Below, in pieces: positions 1 through 9,031 of a stretch of 64,000 nucleotides of DNA. The position numbers and the translations under genes were made by a program. This stretch comes from Lunatimonas lonarensis (lineage in GTDB: Bacteria; Bacteroidota; Bacteroidia; Cytophagales; Cyclobacteriaceae), in contig NZ_AQHR01000073.1 in the NCBI RefSeq assembly GCF_000390185.1, positions 60,573 through 124,572 on the forward strand, written 5' to 3'. Every line of letters begins with the position of its first letter. Position 1 is the stretch's first letter. A model generated the notes under the pieces. It was not told where the DNA came from and ran no database searches. It saw nothing but the letters and a program-made list of their open reading frames with translations.

Positions 1-141
1 GGAAAAGGTTCCTGCCACCCTGAGTAAGCATTCCAGTTCCGATTCCAACCACCTATCGTCCGGATCAATCAAACAGGCAACCCCTTTTTTACCGGTTCTG
101 CGCAACTCACGGAATTTGTCTCCAATCTTCCTACTCCTCAT
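1..141 (-). CDS. Geranylgeranyl/heptaprenylglyceryl-phosphate synthase family, N-terminal fragment
   Basis: Only the first 47 codons lie in the window; the gene runs off its left edge. The ATG at 141 overlaps the last codons of the gene ending at 131. Residues 16-27 read TGKKGVACLIDPDD, the N-terminal strand of the TIM-barrel PcrB/GGGP synthase family, in which a GK(K)..LIDPD signature is typical. Known family members transfer a prenyl group from prenyl diphosphate to sn-glycerol-1-phosphate in the cytoplasm, and they occur in Bacteroidota. It is the third gene of an operon with the two small membrane proteins at 131-811. The assignment rests on one motif, so it is moderately sure. Confidence 0.7.
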   Translation of the reverse strand, partial: MRSRKIGDKFRELRRTGKKGVACLIDPDDRWLESELECLLRVAGTFS

Positions 142-460
142 TGGCTTTCTCTGCTTCCAGCCGTTCCTGTACATTACGGATCAACGCTTGCTTGCCCACA
201 TCCAACGCCAACCAAAACAAGCGGCTGCGCAGGTTTCCCCAAAAAGAATAGCTAGGCTTTTTCGCCTTCTTTTTCTTCTTTCGTTTGGATTCAGACCCGG
301 ATCGGGTCAAGCGATAGGCTGCGGTGGTAGCCAATCCAGATACCAATGCAATTCCCGCAATCTTTAAAAAGATACCCGAGTCGTTCTTTACCAGCTGTAG
401 CTGCTTGTGAAGGGTCTGCTCCAGCTCCTCCGATTGCCGTTCCAAGTCAAACAAATTCAT
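131..460 (-). CDS. Small single-pass membrane protein with a poly-lysine patch
   Basis: A 109-residue protein that I do not recognise as a named family. Residues 1-27 form a charged, probably helical segment, residues 30-48 form one membrane helix (IFLKIAGIALVSGLATTAA), and residues 59-69 are a strongly basic run of Lys and Arg. The C-terminus is a charged helix. Its ATG at 460 directly abuts the TAG of the holin-like gene at 461, so the two are almost certainly co-translated. The pairing of a two-helix YqjE-like protein with a one-helix basic partner recalls the yqjD/yqjE/yqjK-type clusters, but that is an inference from arrangement only. Confidence 0.75.
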   Translation of the reverse strand: MNLFDLERQSEELEQTLHKQLQLVKNDSGIFLKIAGIALVSGLATTAAYRLTRSGSESKRKKKKKAKKPSYSFWGNLRSRLFWLALDVGKQALIRNVQERLEAEKANEE

Positions 461-811
461 CTATAAGGACCTTTTTCGCTTAAACAAGAATATGAACCTA
501 GTAAGCCCTGACTTTAGCGTTTGCTGCAATGAAAGCGTATTCCGTATCATGTACAGAAGGAGCAGAACCACCAAATACCCTGCCGCCACGGTCAAAAACC
601 CCAGGTAGATGCTTTCCATTTGGGCTCCCAAATAGAACGCCAAGGAAAAACTTGCAAACAATAAGGCCAACAAACCGACGAGAAGCATCAGGATCAAAAC
701 AGCCACGCGCGTGATGATCGTACTGAGATCGTCAGTCAACTTGCTTATGGCAATTTTGATCCGTACCTCCACCAATTTTTTGATGGTTTCGATTATTTCA
801 GAAAGATTCAT
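461..811 (-). CDS. Phage holin family (YqjE-like) membrane protein
   Basis: A 116-residue protein with an amphipathic N-terminus (residues 1-30), two hydrophobic helices at about 33-62 and 68-89 and a basic C-terminus. This is the architecture of the Phage_holin_3_6 / YqjE family of small inner-membrane proteins; bacterial chromosomal members are not phage lysis genes and their role is poorly defined. It is the first gene of a minus-strand operon followed without gap by the basic one-helix protein and by a prenylglyceryl-phosphate synthase, which suggests a link with membrane lipid or envelope physiology. No phage genes are nearby. Confidence 0.75.
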   Translation of the reverse strand: MNLSEIIETIKKLVEVRIKIAISKLTDDLSTIITRVAVLILMLLVGLLALLFASFSLAFYLGAQMESIYLGFLTVAAGYLVVLLLLYMIRNTLSLQQTLKSGLTRFIFLFKRKRSL

Positions 812-997
812 TGGCTTTTTGTTTTGACGCTTCTACTAGTATACTAAATAAATACAAATATCCCAAAAACTTTGCGTGACCCACGACAAATATCCGTAAT
901 TACAGAAATTTTGTGTCTCTACATCCCGAGCATTCCACAGGCGATAAATAAACCATCCCTTTCTTCGGTGTTTCAAAATTCGTACTTTGAGCCCTTG

Positions 998-2290
998 ATG
1001 AACCGGTATACTGCTCTTCTCTTTTTTGCCATCTTACTTCTGGGCTTTTCATTGGATTCAAAGGCCCAAACCCGTCCACTACGGGTATTCCTCAATAATG
1101 ACAGTAGTTCCTACGCGGGCGTCAGAATCAATGGACAGCTATGGATGAGGTACAACTACAACAACCCTGGCACATTGATTAACGGAGAGGAGGCATCCCG
1201 TTTCTTCGATATTTCCGTTAGGCGACTGCGGTTTCAAACCTATGCCAGACTGAATGACCGAACCAATGTAACGCTAACTTTAGGCCAAAACAACATCAAC
1301 TACCTGACCGCCAGATCTGGTGAAATACGGTTGCTTGATTTCTACATAGACCACCGGCTCCATAAATACCTGACCGTAGGGGGAGGTCAGTCCGGTTGGA
1401 ACGGCGTTTCCCGGTTTGCTTCTCCACATACCGGCCGAATGCTCACGCTCGATGTCCCGGCAGTCGTAATGCCCACTATCAACCAAACCGACAACATTCT
1501 ACGGAAACTCAGTGCCTATGTGAACGGGCAGTGGGAAAAATGGGACTACCGATTGGTATTCAGTCGACCCTATGCACCGGTTGCCAATACGAAGATCGGA
1601 CCGGTATCCAGCTTTTCCTATGTGAAAAGCGGTGTGCAGACCGCAGCCTACATCAAACACCAGTTTTTCGAACACGAAACACTGATTTCCCCTTTTCATG
1701 TAGGCACCTACGATGGCAGCAGAAAGGTACTGGCACTGGGTGCGGGCTTCGAAACCCAGCAGCGAGCGATGTGGCACCTGAATTCGGCTGCGGACACCGT
1801 ACTTACTCCCATGAACATGTTTGCCGTGGACCTTTTTGGCGATATTCCACTGATAAACAAACAAGCAGTTACCTTTTACGCAGGCTATTTTTACTATGAC
1901 TTCGGTCCTAATTACATACGCGTCATCGGACTCAACAACGTAGGAGCGGGAACCAGCGGAAGGGGCACGTTTAGCGAGACAGGCAATGCATGGCCAGCCA
2001 TTGGAACAGGCCACATTGGCTACTTCCAACTGGGCTATCTATTCGGCAACTCCTCTGGCAAGGAAAAATGGCAGCCTTTTATCTCCGGTCAGTACGCCAA
2101 TTACGACCGCTTGAACCACGCCGTCACGTTCTTCGAAGGTGGCATTAACCTGCTACTGGATGGGCAAAGATCAAAATTAAGCTTGGCGATACAAAACAGG
2201 CCTATTTTTGACGAGACAGCACCTGAGGTGTTTCGACAGATCACCCGAAAGAATACCTTTATCCTACAATACCAAATAAGGCTGGAATAG
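998..2290 (+). CDS. Exported porin-like outer-membrane protein
   Basis: The open frame extends back to 872, but the ATG at 998 begins a clear signal peptide (MNRYTALLFFAILLLGFSLDSKAQ), so 430 residues are annotated. The mature part is rich in alternating aromatic and polar residues and ends in an aromatic-rich strand with a final LE (QYQIRLE), as expected for a beta-barrel. Phrases such as LRVFLNNDSSSYAGVRINGQLWMRYN and the many short strands are typical of Bacteroidota porin-like proteins of unknown substrate. No partner gene is adjacent: the next gene converges from the other strand. Barrel nature is inferred from composition; substrate is unknown. Confidence 0.7.
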   Translation: MNRYTALLFFAILLLGFSLDSKAQTRPLRVFLNNDSSSYAGVRINGQLWMRYNYNNPGTLINGEEASRFFDISVRRLRFQTYARLNDRTNVTLTLGQNNINYLTARSGEIRLLDFYIDHRLHKYLTVGGGQSGWNGVSRFASPHTGRMLTLDVPAVVMPTINQTDNILRKLSAYVNGQWEKWDYRLVFSRPYAPVANTKIGPVSSFSYVKSGVQTAAYIKHQFFEHETLISPFHVGTYDGSRKVLALGAGFETQQRAMWHLNSAADTVLTPMNMFAVDLFGDIPLINKQAVTFYAGYFYYDFGPNYIRVIGLNNVGAGTSGRGTFSETGNAWPAIGTGHIGYFQLGYLFGNSSGKEKWQPFISGQYANYDRLNHAVTFFEGGINLLLDGQRSKLSLAIQNRPIFDETAPEVFRQITRKNTFILQYQIRLE

Positions 2291-2330
2291 GATATACAAC
2301 TAGCAACCTTCTCCCACCAGTGGTACCAAC

Positions 2331-4490
2331 CTAAATGCCCGGTACGAAAAACCGACGGAACTGCTGGTAATACTCCAAGTCGTATTTCGGCGCCTCTACC
2401 CCAGAAGGCAGGGGCTGTTGGGCGAATTGCTGAAAGTACAGGAGACAGGCATCCCTCCACCATTCCGCTTCGTCCACCTGAATCGCCAAGAAGGACCGTA
2501 CATGCTCAAACCGATCCTCATCGATTCGGCCCTCTTGTGCTAACCAAGTCTGCTTCATCCATCGGGCTCCTTCCACCCCACGTTGATACCGCAATGCCAT
2601 TTCTTCCCAAAGGGTATTTCCTGTAGCAAGCGGTTTATCCCAAGCTACCCGGTGAAACCACAGCAGGTAATCCAGGGAGATGGTGTCTGGATTCCGCCAT
2701 TGATCTCTTACTTCCGGCGCATATTGCTCCAGCGCATTACTACCGGCCTCCGTCCGGTCAAAGCCTATCCCATCCTCGGATGCGCGGTGGTAGTAGGTGG
2801 CCGTCCAATCGTCCCTCCTTCCACCGGTAACCCAAGGCCCGGGACCCCAATGGTGACTTCGCGCCATGATGTGGTGAAGGCCTAGCGGAGTCATATAATC
2901 CACCAAAATCGCATGGGACTTTATCATCACATCCACTACCGGATCCACAAAGGACGGATCGTTCGTAAAGGTCATCTTCAACCAGTCCTCGGCAATCTCA
3001 CGGATATCGGCCTCCGGATTCCAAGCCAGCCGGCCAAAGCTATACCAATCTGCTTGGGCCATGGGGTGTCCCGTCCAGTTTCTATCGGTACCAATATTGG
3101 CCACTCCTGCAATCGCTGTGTGCTTATACCCGTGCAAAGTTCCATCCAATACCCGGCTAACTGTACTGCCCTTGCCCTTGGCGAAGGTGTCAGCCTGAAG
3201 GGTCTCCTCCCACATGGAGGCTAGGTTGACCCAATGGGTATCCTGTCCGAGGTACTCTTTGGTAATCTGAAACTCCATCATCAAGGGGGTCTCAGGCATG
3301 GCTCCAAAAAGCGGATGAAAGGGTTCCCTCGGCTGAAAATCCAATGGCCCGTTTTTCACCTGTACGATCACATTATCGTTGAACTTTCCGTCCAACGGCT
3401 TAAACTCGTCGAAGGCCTGTTTGGTGCGGTCGGTAGGAGTGTCTTCACTGTATACAAAAGCCCGCCACATGACCAATCCGCCATGCGGAGCCAAGGCCTC
3501 GGCCAATGCATTGGCTCCATCTGCCTGCGTTCTACCGTAATTGTGGGGGCCGGGCTGCCCCTCTGAGTCTGCTTTTACCAAGAAGCCTCCAAAATCCGGA
3601 ATAAAGGAGTAAATCTCGTTGGCCTTTTCTTTCCACCATTCCCGCACCGCCGGATCCAATGGGTCAGCGGTTTCCAACCCACCAACCTGCATCGGGGCGT
3701 TAAACCGCGCGGTCAAAAAGATCCGGATACCATAGGGTCTAAACGCATCCGCCAGCGCAGCAGCCTTTTCCAAGTATACCGGCGTTAACACCAAGGCATT
3801 CGCATTGACATTGGTTATAGACGTAGCGTTGATGCCGATTGAGGCGTTGGCTCGGGCATAATCTATGTATTGTTGGTCAATATGCTTGGGCAACCTATGC
3901 CAATTCCAAATGCTAAACCCTGCGTAGCCACGTTCTACCGTGCGATTGAGGTTGTCCCAGTGATTAAGCATGCGGGTGGCTATCCTTGGATTGTCAAGGA
4001 TTTCCAATGTCGCCAGCGGCTCTCTTTTCTGCACGGCCTTTAGCAGGGCAAAGGTTCCATATAACAAGCCCACGTCGGTCTTGGAGGAAATAATCACACG
4101 ACCCTCGTAGACCGAAAGCATGTATCCATCCCCTGCAAGGTGTGAGAGGCGAGAGCCCAGACTTTCTTTTACGGATGCCGGGAGAACATCGCTTCTTCCA
4201 ATCCAAATATTTCCTGATTCCAAGTCTCCGATTTCGGGAACGGCGTTGTTTGGAAAAAACCCACTAAACGCAAGGCGGAGCTCCTTTCGAATTACCTCGT
4301 GGGTGGCAGAATTCCCAACTACACTGATCTGATTGAAAAATTCAAGGTACGCCTCCCGCTGTACCGCATCTGCTATTGGAGCGTATTGGAGCCAAAGCTT
4401 ATATCCTTTGTCGGCGTTAGCTGGAAAATGGAACAGAAAAAACAAGCATAACGCCCATACATTAATTGGGTTACTATTAATCTTTTTCAT
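2331..4490 (-). CDS. Alpha-glucuronidase, GH67 family
   Basis: I chose the ATG at 4490 rather than 4544 because it starts a signal peptide (MKKINSNPINVWALCLFFLFHFPANA), giving 719 residues, normal for GH67. The enzyme removes 4-O-methyl-glucuronic acid from the non-reducing end of xylo-oligosaccharides. Visible family motifs are KADSEGQPGPHNYG, with the predicted acid near Glu310, and QVKNGPLDFQPREPFHPLFG and MMEFQITKEYLGQ, which contain the Asp and Glu of the water-activating side. The predicted periplasmic location fits hemicellulose use. No xylanase or transporter is adjacent, so this is not a classic polysaccharide locus. A promoter candidate lies just upstream at 4514-4544. Confidence 0.92.
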   Translation of the reverse strand: MKKINSNPINVWALCLFFLFHFPANADKGYKLWLQYAPIADAVQREAYLEFFNQISVVGNSATHEVIRKELRLAFSGFFPNNAVPEIGDLESGNIWIGRSDVLPASVKESLGSRLSHLAGDGYMLSVYEGRVIISSKTDVGLLYGTFALLKAVQKREPLATLEILDNPRIATRMLNHWDNLNRTVERGYAGFSIWNWHRLPKHIDQQYIDYARANASIGINATSITNVNANALVLTPVYLEKAAALADAFRPYGIRIFLTARFNAPMQVGGLETADPLDPAVREWWKEKANEIYSFIPDFGGFLVKADSEGQPGPHNYGRTQADGANALAEALAPHGGLVMWRAFVYSEDTPTDRTKQAFDEFKPLDGKFNDNVIVQVKNGPLDFQPREPFHPLFGAMPETPLMMEFQITKEYLGQDTHWVNLASMWEETLQADTFAKGKGSTVSRVLDGTLHGYKHTAIAGVANIGTDRNWTGHPMAQADWYSFGRLAWNPEADIREIAEDWLKMTFTNDPSFVDPVVDVMIKSHAILVDYMTPLGLHHIMARSHHWGPGPWVTGGRRDDWTATYYHRASEDGIGFDRTEAGSNALEQYAPEVRDQWRNPDTISLDYLLWFHRVAWDKPLATGNTLWEEMALRYQRGVEGARWMKQTWLAQEGRIDEDRFEHVRSFLAIQVDEAEWWRDACLLYFQQFAQQPLPSGVEAPKYDLEYYQQFRRFFVPGI

Positions 4491-4513
4491 CCGGTTTATA
4501 TAGGTTTGAGCAT

Positions 4514-4544
4514 CCAAAATACTATATTTTGAATTCGAAACCAA
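4514..4544 (-). promoter_or_regulatory. Promoter candidate for the GH67 gene
   Basis: On the minus strand TTG (4542-4544) is followed by 20 bases and then TATTTTGG (4514-4521), one mismatch from the Bacteroidota -7 consensus TAnnTTTG. The ATG is at 4490, which would give a leader of roughly 17 bases. Confidence 0.45.
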
Positions 4545-4580
4545 TCAAAACCAGCACACCGGAGCTAGAGCCGGTCGATT

Positions 4581-5177
4581 TCACCATTTCGGCGAGGGGC
4601 TACCTGCCAACTTCAGGGCATAATGCTGCAATAGCAAGATCGTTTTGACGTCTTGTATCTCGCCAGCATATACCATTCCCATGGCCTCATCGATAGAAAC
4701 CTCCAAGAGCTCAATATCCTCCTGTTCATCATCTTTGCCGCCGCCATCCTCCATCTTCATGTGCTCTTCATACGAAGCCACAAAAAAATGCATCTTTTCG
4801 GTAACCGCTCCGGGAGAGGAATACGCTTCAAATACCTTTCTGACGTTACTGACCTGGTACCCAGTCTCCTCCATAGCCTCCCGCTTGATCGTCTCCTCAG
4901 GATTGCCCTCGTCGATCATCCCTGCACACACCTCGATCAAAAACCCGCTTTCGTGTCCGTTTAGATAGGCCGGTACCCTAAACTGTTTCGTCAATATTAC
5001 GGTGTTCTTTACCTCATGATATAAAAGTAAAGCGGCACCATTGCCCCGTTCGAAAACTTCCCGACTTACCATCTCCACTTTACCGTCTGACCGTCGATAG
5101 GAAAAACTTACCTTCTTCAAGGTGTAATAGGCATCCGACAGAATTTCTGTCTTTAGAATCTTTACTCTCTTATTCAT
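4581..5177 (-). CDS. Nudix hydrolase, NudK / ADP-ribose pyrophosphatase type
   Basis: A 198-residue Nudix protein close in length and order of motifs to NudK (GDP-mannose hydrolase) and ADP-sugar pyrophosphatases. The Nudix box spans about residues 86-107: AGMIDEGNPEETIKREAMEETGY, with R99, E100, E103 and E104 in the metal-binding REUxEE core. The usual first Glu of the box (six residues after Gly86) is Asn92, a small deviation. The upstream phrase SGFLIEVCAGMIDEG is typical of the NudK/ADPRase branch. The product is cytoplasmic and would hydrolyse nucleoside diphosphate sugars to a sugar phosphate and NMP. The gene lies 49 bp downstream of the serine hydrolase gene and is probably co-transcribed with it. 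Confidence 0.88.
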   Translation of the reverse strand: MNKRVKILKTEILSDAYYTLKKVSFSYRRSDGKVEMVSREVFERGNGAALLLYHEVKNTVILTKQFRVPAYLNGHESGFLIEVCAGMIDEGNPEETIKREAMEETGYQVSNVRKVFEAYSSPGAVTEKMHFFVASYEEHMKMEDGGGKDDEQEDIELLEVSIDEAMGMVYAGEIQDVKTILLLQHYALKLAGSPSPKW

Positions 5178-5226
5178 GGCATCACCGTAACTAGCCGCAG
5201 GCCACCCGGGCTTCTATTTCCAAAAT

Positions 5227-6804
5227 CTATTGAATTCCCCGCACCGTTAGGTTCAATTGCTGAACAAAGCCTTCCTTTTGGGGATTCAACGTGAAATAAA
5301 CCTCCATATTCCCGTTGGTACATTCCAGAAGAAAACTGCCTCGCAGCTGATTGAGCGCTTGGATCTCAGAAACCCGTTGAACCGGCCCCACCCGCTCCAG
5401 CAACTCTGCCAGCTCGGACTTTCTGCTAGCAAGGGATCTATCCAAAAAGAAGTTATCAGCAAATATCCCCAACATGTCCTCCGGCCAGTCATTTTTTAGC
5501 ACTGCTACCAACGCTGATTTTCGCTCCTCCAGCAAGGGCGATGCTTTCAATTTTCTGGGCCGAAGATCGGCGAGCGCGATAAGGGTATCCAGTGCCTGTG
5601 CATTCAAAGCTGCCGGTGAACCATAGGTTCGGTTGCTGAAGGAAACTATGCCAATTCCGTATTCGGGATAAATCCGCCATTCACTGCCAAATCCGGGCAA
5701 ACCACCACTATGGGCAACCCTCACCCTTCCTCTACAATCCTTCAGCCAACTCAATCCATAGCCATAAGCCGTGGCAGACGCACAAGCTTCACCACCAGGG
5801 GTGGTGGCATTGGGAAGCAGGTTGTTGAAACGAACCGGTTGGTGCATCTCCCGCAGCGAACTGCGCCTCACCGGGCCAGTCTCCGGCTCGTTTCGGGCAG
5901 GCCAAGCATCCAGATGAAACGCCACGTACTTGGCAAAGTCATCAATCGAGCTGATCAATCCGCCCATGGCACCGTAGGCCCCATCGTGCAGGTAGGGTTC
6001 AGGTTCCCATGTACCGTCTGTCCATCGATAGCCCCAAGCCAATGCCTCGACGGGGATATCCGTGTATTCCCATTTGGTGTCATGCATACCCAATGGAATC
6101 AGGATTTCTTCCGTAATATACCGCTGATAGGTTCTTCCACTCACCACATGTATGACCTTTCCCAAAAGGGCATAGCCCAAATTACTGTACTCATAGGTTG
6201 TACCCGGCACATTGGAAAGCGAAAGGCCTTGCCTTAGTAGATCCAGCAGCTGTTCATCGGAAACATCCAACTGCCGATCCCCCCACGGGTTATCCTCCGG
6301 AAAACCCGCCGACATGGTCAACAAATGCTGAAGGTTGATCTCCGGCGCATCGGTGGTAAGCCTCCCTGCGAGCTTCATTTCCGGTAGGTACTTGGCTACG
6401 GGATCGAGTAGGTTCAATTTCCCTTCGTCCCGCAGCTTCAGTATCGCCATAGCGGTAAAACTCTTGCTCATGGATGCGATGCGGTACAGGGTTTTGTTTG
6501 TTGCCAACCTTCCTGTTTCGATGTCGGCAACCCCTTGGCTGCCGCTGTACTGAAGGGTTCCACCTGCTATAACCCCAAAACTTAGGGCAGGATAGTGATT
6601 TTGCTCCGCGAAATCAAAAAACATCCGCTCCACAACGGGATAAGCTTCTGTGAGCCGATAAAACGAAGCACTGTCTTCAAATGTCGGAACAACGTAGCCG
6701 GGAGTACTGGAAAGCATGCCGACCCCTTCGCCCCGTTCCACTTGGGGGCTGTTGCAGGCAATGGCCATCAAACATCCAAAGCCGAAGATTAGGGTGGATT
6801 TCAT
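5227..6804 (-). CDS. Serine hydrolase, class C beta-lactamase fold, lipoprotein
   Basis: A 525-residue member of the beta-lactamase/PBP-like serine hydrolase family. The N-terminus is a lipoprotein signal with lipobox MAIAC (Cys17). The nucleophile motif SMSK places Ser111 and Lys114, the second motif is YSN at 206-208, and a late HSGGLPGFGSEW corresponds to the H-x-G motif. Such enzymes hydrolyse esters, D-amino-acid amides or peptides; the substrate cannot be told from sequence. The C-terminal 130 residues after the catalytic domain look like the small beta-domain often found in this family. It sits between the PhnZ-like gene and the Nudix gene with 49-bp gaps on either side, so all three may form one transcript. 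Confidence 0.88.
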   Translation of the reverse strand: MKSTLIFGFGCLMAIACNSPQVERGEGVGMLSSTPGYVVPTFEDSASFYRLTEAYPVVERMFFDFAEQNHYPALSFGVIAGGTLQYSGSQGVADIETGRLATNKTLYRIASMSKSFTAMAILKLRDEGKLNLLDPVAKYLPEMKLAGRLTTDAPEINLQHLLTMSAGFPEDNPWGDRQLDVSDEQLLDLLRQGLSLSNVPGTTYEYSNLGYALLGKVIHVVSGRTYQRYITEEILIPLGMHDTKWEYTDIPVEALAWGYRWTDGTWEPEPYLHDGAYGAMGGLISSIDDFAKYVAFHLDAWPARNEPETGPVRRSSLREMHQPVRFNNLLPNATTPGGEACASATAYGYGLSWLKDCRGRVRVAHSGGLPGFGSEWRIYPEYGIGIVSFSNRTYGSPAALNAQALDTLIALADLRPRKLKASPLLEERKSALVAVLKNDWPEDMLGIFADNFFLDRSLASRKSELAELLERVGPVQRVSEIQALNQLRGSFLLECTNGNMEVYFTLNPQKEGFVQQLNLTVRGIQ

Positions 6805-6853
6805 AAACTGCTTGTTTTATACCCAGCAAAGCTTACCGCTTTCGGGCAGGAGG

Positions 6854-7441
6854 CTAATTGGAAGATAAGATGTTTCGGGCCATGGACTTGTAGCCACTTA
6901 GATCCGGTACTGGTACCGACGTTTCCTTGGCCCTCTCATCCCACTCCCTCATCTTGAGAATTAGGTGATGATCCGGGTCGGATTCAAATTCAGCCGCTTC
7001 GGCAGCTGTCATCACACCACCTTGAAAGCGGAGGGTTTGCTTGCTGGCTTCAGACAACTTTTCGTAATACGCAGGATATTTGAACGTAAGGTAGCGCTTC
7101 GCTTGTACGTGGCTTTCCACCAACTTGGCCATCAATTCCGGAAACCCCAAATCCCGCAAAAAATCCGCACCGATTTTTTCATGGTCCAACACGCCAAACC
7201 CATCCATTTCCTCCAGTTTTTCCTGCTGGGCAAACAAATGGCCTATATCGTGAAAAAACGCCGCCAGGATGACCGACTCATCGTATCCTTCACTTTCTGC
7301 CAACTGCGCCGCTTGGCACATATGTTCCATCTGAGATACGGGCTCGCCTATGTAATCAGCGTCCCCGAAGGACTCATACAATTTGAAGGCTTCCTGAATC
7401 CGCTCTTCCTTACCGAGGCCGGCATAATCCTTTTTGATCAT
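6854..7441 (-). CDS. phnZ: PhnZ-like HD-domain mixed-valent di-iron oxygenase
   Basis: The ATG at 7441 gives 195 residues, the length of PhnZ; the frame stays open to 7522 but the extra residues look non-native. PhnZ oxidatively cleaves (R)-2-amino-1-hydroxyethylphosphonate to glycine and phosphate using a di-iron centre. All expected ligands can be placed: His40, His64, Asp65, His87, His111 and Asp168. The active-site Tyr and Glu of PhnZ also occur as YIGE (Tyr30, Glu33), which separates it from generic HD phosphohydrolases and from myo-inositol oxygenase. PhnY, the usual partner hydroxylase, is not in the window. The gene is divergent from a DUF5690 carrier and an HpnW-type FAD oxidoreductase, also phosphonate-linked. 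Confidence 0.85.
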   Translation of the reverse strand: MIKKDYAGLGKEERIQEAFKLYESFGDADYIGEPVSQMEHMCQAAQLAESEGYDESVILAAFFHDIGHLFAQQEKLEEMDGFGVLDHEKIGADFLRDLGFPELMAKLVESHVQAKRYLTFKYPAYYEKLSEASKQTLRFQGGVMTAAEAAEFESDPDHHLILKMREWDERAKETSVPVPDLSGYKSMARNILSSN

Positions 7442-7627
7442 AACAGGTAACTTTTGATGTAGTGCCGGTGCCAATATAATTTGAGAAACAACCTGGATCA
7501 ACGAAATCACTCGTTTCGGCAACGCAGGTAAAGACCCGGAATATCTGCTAAAAATAACAATAAATTTACTTTCACGAACCCTGCATTTCGGTTTGTTTAT
7601 CTATTTTTAGCGTAATTAAACCCCTAC

Positions 7628-8953
7628 ATGCTCCGTATTCCCTACGTTTCCAAAAAACTTGCCTCCAGCGGGCCCTTCGCCATGAGTCTCTTTGCCGCAT
7701 GCATGGCTTTCTTGACCTACAGCAGCATGTATGCCTTTCGGAAACCCTTTGCCGCAGCCACCTTTGAGGGTGAGGTTTTCTTGGGCATGGATATAAAGGT
7801 ATGGTTGATTCTCGCCCAGACCTTGGGTTATATGGCCAGTAAATTTTACGGGATCAAAATGATCTCTGAACTCACCAAAGAACGTCGGGCGGTGCTTATT
7901 TTGGGATTGATCAGCGTGGCCTGGCTGGCTTTGCTTGGCTTTGCCGTGCTTCCCGCACCACTGAACATCGTGTGTTTTGTGGTCAATGGGTTCCCCTTGG
8001 GGCTTATTTGGGGCTTGGTGTTCCACTACTTGGAGGGAAGACGGTTTACGGAGATGATGGGCAGCATACTGGCGGTCAGTTTTGTGTTTTCGTCTGGCTT
8101 TGTAAAGACCGTCGGAAAATTCCTCCTGGACAACCTACAGGTAGATCCCTATTGGATGCCCTTTTGGACGGGCGCATTGTTTATGCCCCTGCTCGCATTT
8201 GCCGTCCTGATGCTAAATCAAACCCCCGATCCAAGCGGGGACGACATCGCCCTGAAAACTGCCCGCCTGCCCATGTCCAAACAGGAGCGACGGGCTTTTT
8301 TCCGGCACTTCCGTCCGGGCATCATCCTCTTGATACTGGTTTACATGATGCTTACGGCATTGAGGGATATTCGCGATAACTTTGCCGTTGAAATTTGGGA
8401 AGGACTTCATTTTCCGGTACACCCCGAACTCCTTACCCAAACCGAAATACCCATTACCTTGGTGCTCCTGCTGATGATGAGCCTACTGGTGCTGGTAAAA
8501 AACAACCGAAAGGCACTCTTTCTATATCATGGTATCATCATTGGCGGATTGGTGCTCTGTGTGGCCACTACCGTAATGGTACAGGCATCCCTGCTGGATC
8601 CGTTCTGGTGGGTGGTAGCCACAGGAACCGGGATATACATGGCCTACATCCCTTTCAATTGCCTCCTCTTTGATCGTCTCCTAGCGGCCTTTAAGTACGC
8701 CGGAACGGTGGGATACCTAATGTACCTGATCGACAGTTTCGGTTATTTGGGATCCGCGGGCGTGATGGTGTTCAAGCAGTTTGGAAATATCCAAGACCTC
8801 AGCTGGTTGAATTTTTACAGCAACAGCCTATTGATTATGCTCAGTTTAGGGGTGATGTGTATGTTCTTCAACGCCCTCTATATCTTCCGTAAACTGACAA
8901 AAAGTGAGTCGATGGCGACAGCATCGAAGGTTGCGGATCCGGTTGCCCGCTAG
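7628..8953 (+). CDS. MFS-type transporter, DUF5690 family
   Basis: A 441-residue integral membrane protein with about twelve hydrophobic segments. MYAFRKPFAAATF near residue 36 is a hallmark of the organophosphate-transporter-like DUF5690 family, which is related to GlpT/UhpT. Those proteins exchange phosphate for organophosphates, and the setting between a PhnZ-like oxygenase and a phosphonate-type FAD oxidoreductase suggests this one imports an aminophosphonate. That substrate is inferred from context. It is followed 78 bp downstream by the FAD enzyme on the same strand, probably as an operon, and is divergent from phnZ across 186 bp. Confidence 0.85.
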   Translation: MLRIPYVSKKLASSGPFAMSLFAACMAFLTYSSMYAFRKPFAAATFEGEVFLGMDIKVWLILAQTLGYMASKFYGIKMISELTKERRAVLILGLISVAWLALLGFAVLPAPLNIVCFVVNGFPLGLIWGLVFHYLEGRRFTEMMGSILAVSFVFSSGFVKTVGKFLLDNLQVDPYWMPFWTGALFMPLLAFAVLMLNQTPDPSGDDIALKTARLPMSKQERRAFFRHFRPGIILLILVYMMLTALRDIRDNFAVEIWEGLHFPVHPELLTQTEIPITLVLLLMMSLLVLVKNNRKALFLYHGIIIGGLVLCVATTVMVQASLLDPFWWVVATGTGIYMAYIPFNCLLFDRLLAAFKYAGTVGYLMYLIDSFGYLGSAGVMVFKQFGNIQDLSWLNFYSNSLLIMLSLGVMCMFFNALYIFRKLTKSESMATASKVADPVAR

Positions 8954-9031
8954 ACGAAAAAAGGTGCCTTGTCCAGGAAATTCCTTGTCTGCAAACAACC
9001 GGTATAATTAGATCTTCTTACAAATAAAGGT

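Noticed and set aside
461..811. Holin-like gene as a prophage remnant
   Set aside because: No lysin, structural or integrase genes nearby; the protein is of the YqjE-like chromosomal kind and lies in an operon with a lipid enzyme.
1499..2029. 176-codon minus-strand frame opposite the porin-like gene
   Set aside because: No recognisable domain or signal, and fully covered by a better-supported gene with a signal peptide.
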